Shown: in pieces, positions 27,406 to 32,858 of the stretch
Position numbering within the stretch: position 1 is the stretch's first letter
How the letters are laid out: each line of letters begins with the position of its first letter
Source of the DNA: Pleurotus ostreatus/Saccharomyces cerevisiae fusant
Taxonomy: Eukaryota; Opisthokonta
NCBI GenBank assembly: GCA_024196135.1
Contig: JAMQCK010000265.1
Span: 1 to 32,858 of the forward strand
Length of the DNA: 32,858 nt
Reading direction: 5' to 3'
Made by a program: the position numbers and the translations under genes
The notes under the pieces: model-generated
What the model was told of the DNA's origin: nothing
Database searches by the model: none
Seen by the model: only the letters and a program-made list of their open reading frames with translations

Positions 27406-27425
27406 AGGCGGGTAAGCGAGCGCGC

Positions 27426-27525
27426 GACAGACAAGGTGCGAGGAGGAAGCGACAGACAGGGCGCGAGGAGGAAGCGACAGACAGGGCGCCAGTAGGGAGC
27501 GATAGATAGGGTGCGAGGAGGGAGA
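27426..27525 (+). repeat. 25-bp minisatellite, four copies
   Basis: Four head-to-tail units of 25 bp (27426, 27451, 27476 and 27501) beginning GACAGACA(A/G)GG or GATAGATAGG and ending AGG(A/G)AGC or similar. The first two differ at only two positions. Confidence 0.88.
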
Positions 27526-27901
27526 GGGCGGAGAGGGTGCGAGGAGCGCGAAGTCGAGAGCGGTGGGGAGCGCGGTCTCGTTCTCGATGCGGAGCGCGGG
27601 CTGTTGGCGACGGGGAGCGTGAGCTCGTTGGCGACGGGACCGGAATCGAGGGGACAGGGAGCGTGAGCTCGTCAAGACGGGTCCGAGCTCGTCAGGGCGC
27701 CTATCCCTGATGCGCGACGTGGAGGTCGCAGATGAGGCTCGCGGTGGATATCGAGGTCGCAGGCGATGTTCACGGTGGGATGTCGAATCGGGCGACCACG
27801 ACGCGATGGGATGTCGAGCGACTTTCGCCATGGGATGTCGAGGTCGCGGTCGGATGTCGAATCGGTGCGGCTTTCGCCATGGGTCTCGAGCCCGCGCTTG
27901 A

Positions 27902-27985
27902 CTGCACCAGATGGTCCAGCACCTGCACCAGATGGTCCCGCACCTGCACCAGATGGTCCCGCACCTGCATACGGTGATCCAGCAT
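27902..27985 (+). repeat. 21-bp minisatellite, four copies
   Basis: Units at 27902, 27923, 27944 and 27965 with the core CTGCACCAGATGGTCC. Units two and three are identical; the fourth is diverged. Confidence 0.92.
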
Positions 27986-28000
27986 CTGCACCTGCGTCGC

Positions 28001-28132
28001 ATCGACCACATCTTTGCGCGGCATCGACCACATCTTTGCGCGGCATCGACCAAGTGTTTGCGTCGCAATAACCAAATGCTTGCGTCGCATCGACCAACTG
28101 TTGGCGTCGCGTCAACCAAACGTTTACGCTAT
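28001..28132 (+). repeat. 22-bp minisatellite, six copies
   Basis: Six units of 22 bp (28001, 28023, 28045, 28067, 28089 and 28111) with the core ATCGACCA and TTTGCG(C/T). The first two are identical; later ones drift. Confidence 0.9.
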
Positions 28133-28217
28133 GAGAAGCCCTCGCAAGGAGCGTCCAAATCGCGACCTCGGCGAGTGCAGTATATGGGAAGGGGTGGGGG
28201 CGATGTCGATCGATCTA

Positions 28218-28325
28218 GGCAGAGCCCGAGCGCGACCCTCGACAGAGCTCGAGCGCGACCTTGGCAGAGCCCGGACGTGACCCTCGGCAGAGCCCGAGCG
28301 CGACCTCAACAAAGCCGGAGCGCGT
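28218..28325 (+). repeat. About 24-bp GCAGAGCCCGAGCGCGACC repeat
   Basis: Four to five imperfect units sharing GCAGAGC(C/T)CGAGCGCGACC, with period 23-24 bp. Confidence 0.8.
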
Positions 28326-28337
28326 CCCAATGAGCGC

Positions 28338-28452
28338 GCGCGTCGTCGTGCTTGAAGCCCGCGCGTCATCATGCTTGAAGCTCGCGCGTCATCATGCTTG
28401 AAGCCCGCGCGTCGTCATGCTTGAAGCCCGCGCGTCGTCATGCTTGGAGTCC
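28338..28452 (+). repeat. 23-bp minisatellite, five copies
   Basis: Five units of exactly 23 bp (28338, 28361, 28384, 28407 and 28430) with the core GCGCGTC(A/G)TCATGCTTGAAG. Only a few substitutions separate them. Confidence 0.93.
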
Positions 28453-28503
28453 AACCTCAGCTAGCTGCGGCGCGCGCCTTGGTCGGGCATGAGTGCGAGG
28501 TCA

Positions 28504-28625
28504 GTGAGCGACGAGCGGTTGTGGTAAGCGACGAGCGGTTGTGGTGAGCGTCATCGGGCTCGAAGCGCATCACGCTGAGCTCGACGCCCCGCGGCATCAA
28601 TCTTGACGCCCCGCGGCATCGATCT
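28504..28625 (+). repeat. 20-bp and 22-bp short repeats
   Basis: Two units of 20 bp at 28504 and 28524 sharing GCGACGAGCGGTTGTG, then two of 22 bp sharing GACGCCCCGCGGCATC from about 28580. Confidence 0.7.
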
Positions 28626-28639
28626 TGACGCGCCATAAC

Positions 28640-29548
28640 GTCGCGCTCAGCTTCCCGAGCATCGAAACTCTTCCTCGCTGATTTGCCTCCCAGAGCACGC
28701 ATTCATAGACTTCGATCCCATGTCTTCGTCGAGCTCGCAGTAAGCGTGTCTTCGTTGCGCTCGCAGTAGGGAAGCATCGAGCTCGGACAGCAACCCAGAC
28801 GAGCTTCGCGGGCACTCAGCGAGCAGTCGAGCTTGTAGTCCGCGCTCGTCACAGTATGTGTGCCGTCCTCGAACTCGCAATGTCACATTGTCGTACTGGA
28901 GGCGCGTCTTCTGCAGGCTGGGAGGGTTCTTGATTTCGGACGACATAAGATTTTGCATCAGTAGCGACGTCGGAGCGCTCGAGGCGTGATTCCGTTGGGT
29001 ATCGCACTGTAAGTAGAGTGCGACCGTGCCAATTCCAATGGAACGGTAGCAAGAACAATCGAGCATTGACGGAGAATGAGCGCGCACGCACAGCTCGCCA
29101 ATACGAAGGTCTACGTTCATGCGCGTGCGGGAAGATTTTTAGGATTGCAAACAAACGCCACCAGTGCGTAAGTACATGTTGCCTACCCCTCTTCGATGCC
29201 TTCTCGCATCGCGGAGACTCGCCCTACAGTGTCGGCCGTGAAGAATCATATCACCAAGCCGCCAATATCGCGAAGGGGACATCCGAAGAGAGACGTGTGA
29301 ATCTGGGAACGATGAGATATAGCCGTCTGTAGAGGCGGCAACGCACAATAAGGGCGGGGAAGGATATCTTTGCCGGAAATTCGGGAAGGAGAGGAGCAAG
29401 AGGGACAGGCTAAGGAAGTTCTGGGTAGCGGTCATCGCGATTTCTGGTGGGTGGCTCGATGATCAGAACGAGCTGCTTGGACGGCGAAAAGAGGGATCGA
29501 CTTACCACAAGCTTCGAGGACGGAGAGTCGCGTTTGGACCAGCATGCC
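28640..29548. other. No supported gene
   Basis: After the last clear minisatellite, traces of repeats around GAGCTCGCAGTA continue to about 28880. The minus-strand frame 29120-28647 lies partly in that repeated DNA and has no recognised domain, so I do not call it. The rest up to the end of gene C shows nothing I can support. Confidence 0.4.
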
Positions 29549-31008
29549 TTACTCGGTCCTCGCGCGCTTGTCGCCACCTTCCTGCTCCATCATCTGGAGC
29601 AGAATACGTCCTGCCGCGCTATCCTTCTTGACGCGTGTAGACGCAGGCCCTCCCGTCGTATAGCGGGGCACCCGTGCTCCCTCTGACGGCAGAAAGACGG
29701 GGTTACCATTGGCCGCCTCCTCTGACAGTTTATGGGGCCCATGGAGAAGCGTGTGAATGCGAAGGCCGACTTGAATTTTCGTATCGGTGGTTGCAACGAC
29801 GTCGAGATGCGCGAGCGCGGCGCCTTCGGAACGGGTTAGGCGGGTGTGAGGCGAGAAGGTCGGACGGACGTACCTTCGTAGGCGGCGATATGGCTCCCTG
29901 TGGGGCGGAATGGGTATCCAAAGAGAAGGTGTGCACGAGCGCCATCGTGACCACGTAGCTCAACCATAGGCGAGGTCGCGCGGAAGTTCACGAAGAACAC
30001 GTCGCGTAGCCGGGCCACAGATCGCGTCATTCGCATATGCCGCACGACCTCCTCAGGCGCGAGCTTCTTCTGCACAAGGTAGTCGCAAAGCTCTTCGTGC
30101 TGGATCTCAGCCGTGTCTCGATGCGTAGCAATGCGCTCGAGCGCAATCTCCCACGCAGTCTTGAGGACAGGATAATGCAAGTTGGAGCCATCGTGGAACC
30201 CGGCGGCACGCTCGGCGAGGCGAAGTCGTATCGCGCCATCGTACGGGTTGGACGGTGCGTGGTAGTACAGAAATCCTCGAGTGCCGCTAGGAAGTTGCGC
30301 GCCGCCCTTGCTATCCCCGCAGAAAGCGAACAGGCGCACAGTGGTGCCGTTCGGGCGCACCAGCCAGACTCGCACCTCGCGACTGCAACCAGAGAGGTCC
30401 AGCAGGTCACGATCAGAGATTTCCTGGTGGTGCAGGGTCGTTATGGTGCGTGCTTTCAACTGCAGAGCAGGCGAGTCAATCATCCCTTCGTTCAATAGTT
30501 GCTGCCTGAAGGCCTCTGCTTGGCGTCCCCGCGCAAGGCTGCCAGTACGAATTCCCCAGATCACCGTTCCGTCGCGCGAGCGTAGATCGTGTCCGGCGTT
30601 GAAGTCTATGGGCAAGCGGCTAGGGACGACACGAAACCGTATGGAGCACGATGGTGTGTGGAAGTACAGGAACCCAACAGTTTGGTCAGGAAATGGGAGA
30701 GGCTTCTCGTGTCGATTCCGGTGGTACTGATATTGAATCAATGAACGACCGGACGGCAATCGCACCCGCGGGTACGTCAGGGACGAGAAGTCAACTGCAT
30801 CAGTAATGCAGATGCGCTGCGGGTCGAGAGTTGATATCGCGCGTACAATCCGCTTGCGCACTGCCGGAGTTGGAGCAGGGACATTCGGGTGGGCTCGATG
30901 ATCGACTGGAGATGTGAAAAATGCCCTTTGAAGGTAGCGTCCTCTGAGGGCTGTACTGCGCTTCATCATTGGGGTATACACCCATGCCGATGGCAATCTC
31001 CACTGCAT
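29549..31008 (-). CDS. Paralogue C: novel family, probable mitochondrial protein
   Basis: Two exons, 31008-29874 and 29823-29549, give 469 residues. It is a more distant relative of A and B but colinear with them: RFRVVPSRLP, EISDRDLLDL, GTRGFLYYHAPSNPYDGAIR, VFFVNF, KKDSAAGRILLQMM. The first 35 residues carry five or more Arg/Lys and no acid, fitting a mitochondrial presequence (inferred). The start was chosen because ATG 31008 lies at the position of the A and B start codons in the aligned upstream DNA; ATGs at 30969 and 30966 are alternatives. The intron 29824-29873 (50 nt, GTACGT...AAG) is at the same codon, and the last exon is again 275 nt. The function is unknown. Confidence 0.85.
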
Positions 31009-31068
31009 CGCGCTTTTTCTGCACGTCCGCGGTGATGGTTGAGGTCAAGTTTCAACAAACGTCCCGAA

Positions 31069-31091
31069 GCATCACGTGACTTGCCGGAAAT
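31069..31091 (-). promoter_or_regulatory. Upstream element pair of paralogue C
   Basis: ATTTCCGG (31091-31084) and CACGTGATGC (31078-31069) on the minus strand, with only 5 bp between them, 60 bp before ATG 31008. These are the counterparts of the pairs before A and B. Confidence 0.5.
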
Positions 31092-31620
31092 GACCGAACA
31101 CGATTTGTACTTGACTGTTTACATTCATGGCGGTCTCTTCGTGTATATCAGCGTTGGAAGTTGCTTGCCTATTTATGCTTCCCTGACTCCCTGGTATGAC
31201 AGTGGATATACATAGTCAAGGTAGGCGAGAGGCCTTGCGACGGCGCGCTTTAGATACGCGCATTAGAAAGCCATCGTGAGGTGTGTTCTACGCATCTCAA
31301 ATTGTATCCTCTTCATTTCATCTGCATCATCATACGTTGAAATCCAATACTAGACGTTCAGATATATGACCTTGCACGACTCGCAGGACGAACACGCCCG
31401 ACGCTGCCAAATACAATCTCCGGACTCGGATGACTCAAACCCATTCAGCGCGTCTCTCCGAACCTTCGCTTTCTTGACACGCCCGCATCTGACTCCAGCC
31501 TCTTTAGTCGAGTATGTAAACTTACGCCTCTGGCGCCTATATGGGCGCTTACACGGAAAGCATGTTCTCACTTGAGGCTTACATCTCACCTGCCCGATCC
31601 TCTTCGCTCTCTTCGCCACC
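31092..31620. other. Divergent intergenic region
   Basis: Between gene C (leftward) and the broken BTB gene (rightward). The small frames on both strands near 31350-31700 have no recognisable content; their right part overlaps the first exon of the BTB gene. Confidence 0.45.
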
Positions 31621-32639
31621 ATGTTCCCTCTCGACGAGCCCGACGTCCTCCCATACCCTTCCACTGATACACAGCCTTCTGGTAGGCAGTCAGTCATATG
31701 GGAGTGCCCCTCCTTGACCGTAGGCGCTTTGCCCTTGCACTAATCAAATCCATGAAGTCTCTTCTACCGAGGGCGAGATCATCGTCTTCCGCTCTTGCGA
31801 TGGCCTTCTCCTCAACATAGATCGTCGCTATCTGAGATGGGCAACCGACGGATCACTCGCCGTCGACGTGCTCGCTACTCACGGCGAGAACACAGCGCTT
31901 GAGGAAGATAGCGAGACGCTCGAGACCCTCTTCGCCTTCGTCCACCGTCGCCGGCACCCGCTGCTCGACAGCATCCCCTTCACCCAGCTGTTCAAGTTCG
32001 CGGAAGCCGCGGAGAAGTACCGCGTGTTCCCGGCTATGAGCATCGCGAACGTCAGGATGAGGTGCGCATCGTGCGGCGGATGGTAGAGGCGCGCACGAGC
32101 TAACGTAACATCCAGCATGGCGTACAAGGAGCATCCTTTGAAGGTGATGTCATACGCCTGCAAGCACGGTTAAATCCAACTGCTGGACCGCACGGCCCCG
32201 CTGTCGATTGGCGGATCTGTGAGCGCCAAGACCCTCGATTACTTCCCTCTGTTTTTCGCCTGGGTGAGTCCACCTTTTCATCCCGCTCGCACATCATCTC
32301 ATCCTCCGCGTCGCGCAGGTCCAGTACAGCGACAGCTTCCACCAAATCGACAAGGGCTTATTCACCGTCGTCTCGGAAAACAGCCATAAGACCTGCTCCG
32401 CACAGACGAAGATCCAGGACGCCGTGTCTCACGCTCACGTCCAAACCCATCTCTCGCCGTCGAACTTGGACGTCCTTTTTGCCGGAACGGACGTAATCGC
32501 AGGCGAGTACTGCGGCCAGCATAGGAAGGCGACCGACACGCCGAAGGAGCTGTACTGCAATTACCTGCGGAAGGACTGGATGGCTCGGGCGCAAAGAAGG
32601 ATGCAGGCGATTCCTCCGCTGTCTCAGTTCATGAAGTAG
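31621..32639 (+). pseudogene. BTB/POZ gene with a single in-frame TAA
   Basis: Exons 31621-31681, 31758-32061, 32116-32263 and 32319-32639; introns 76, 54 and 55 nt, all GT-AG. The start ATG has the context GCCACC. The BTB block (GEIIVFRSCDGLLLNIDRR, TLETLFAFV, KFAEAAEKYRVFPAMSIANV) matches the gene at 14139, with two introns at the same positions. The frame holds for 277 residues except for TAA at 32171-32173 (codon 141), where the other BTB gene has TAT for Tyr in RHGYTELLD (here KHG, stop, IQLLD). Everything after it is well preserved up to TAG 32639, so the break looks recent, or is an allele or a sequence error. If translated as is, the product keeps the BTB fold but loses the C-terminal half. 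Confidence 0.82.
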
Positions 32640-32858
32640 ATAGGTTTTCGATGGAAAGAAGGACCAGGATCGAGCAGATAATCGCAGTCGGGGTCGGCTA
32701 TCTCCTGGTCTTGAACTTCACCGTGTTTCTGACCAATGTCGGCTCTGCTTCCAAATTCGCCTGTTCGCGCCATGTCCCTTCGACGACGCTTCGCACATCC
32801 AAAGCGAGTCGTAGACCTTTGTCTGATAATATCCCTGTGTACAGTTCATCGCCAGACG
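32640..32858. other. No supported gene (right edge)
   Basis: The last 219 bp follow the broken BTB gene. One frame reads IAVGVGYLLVLNFTVFLTNV, which looks hydrophobic, but the window ends before anything can be decided. Confidence 0.3.

Noticed and set aside
27259..28119. 286-residue minus-strand frame over the minisatellites
   Set aside because: Its length comes from tandem repeats whose unit sizes often keep a frame open; the residues simply repeat the DNA units.
24851..28625. CRISPR array
   Set aside because: The units are contiguous tandem repeats with no unique spacers, and the genome is eukaryotic.

Overview
The window looks like nuclear DNA of a basidiomycete fungus, most likely an agaricomycete (possibly Polyporales; inferred from gene families and gene style, not from a marker). 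Genes are monocistronic and cut by short GT-AG introns of about 48-65 nt, often with a CTAAC/CTGAC-like branch site. The families (MYND zinc finger, BTB/POZ, DUF7918-like, seven-TM 'SDALVVWRAWVLW') are typical of that group, and there are intron-containing tRNA-Lys(CTT) genes. The strand-by-strand exon models below were built by hand; each keeps reading frame across every proposed junction.

Left part (1-8.2 kb): a divergent gene pair, a MYND protein on the minus strand and a 731-residue orphan on the plus strand, is intact at 3.16-8.16 kb. A decayed copy of the same pair lies directly to its left (about 1.1-3.1 kb), offset by about 3.1 kb, so this is a tandem segmental duplication whose left copy has died. 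8.3-14 kb: a tRNA-Lys, a small orphan gene, and two neighbouring minus-strand paralogues of an unnamed Ser/Pro-rich family that share a C-terminal domain.

Middle (14.1-19.6 kb): a four-exon BTB protein gene (minus), a six-exon DUF7918-like gene (plus) ending in a 9-nt coding exon, a stretch with a 26-bp minisatellite and a fossil coding fragment, and an eight-exon seven-TM membrane protein gene (plus).

Right part (19.6-32.8 kb): three paralogues (A plus, B and C minus) of an unrecognised family of about 470 residues. They have an arginine-rich, acid-free N-terminus like a mitochondrial presequence, an internal duplication of about 115 residues, one conserved intron and a last exon of exactly 275 nt in all three. 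They share upstream motifs ATTTCCGG and CAYGTGATRC. A and B are convergent, and the roughly 1 kb between them holds a copy of the 3' end of the seven-TM gene and its downstream spacer. Between B and C lie two divergent tRNA-Lys(CTT) genes and almost 4 kb made largely of different short tandem repeats. The right end holds a second BTB gene, complete except for one in-frame TAA.

The A/B/C family is the best candidate for something undescribed. The overall picture is a rapidly rearranging accessory region: local duplications, inversion, gene death and minisatellites.
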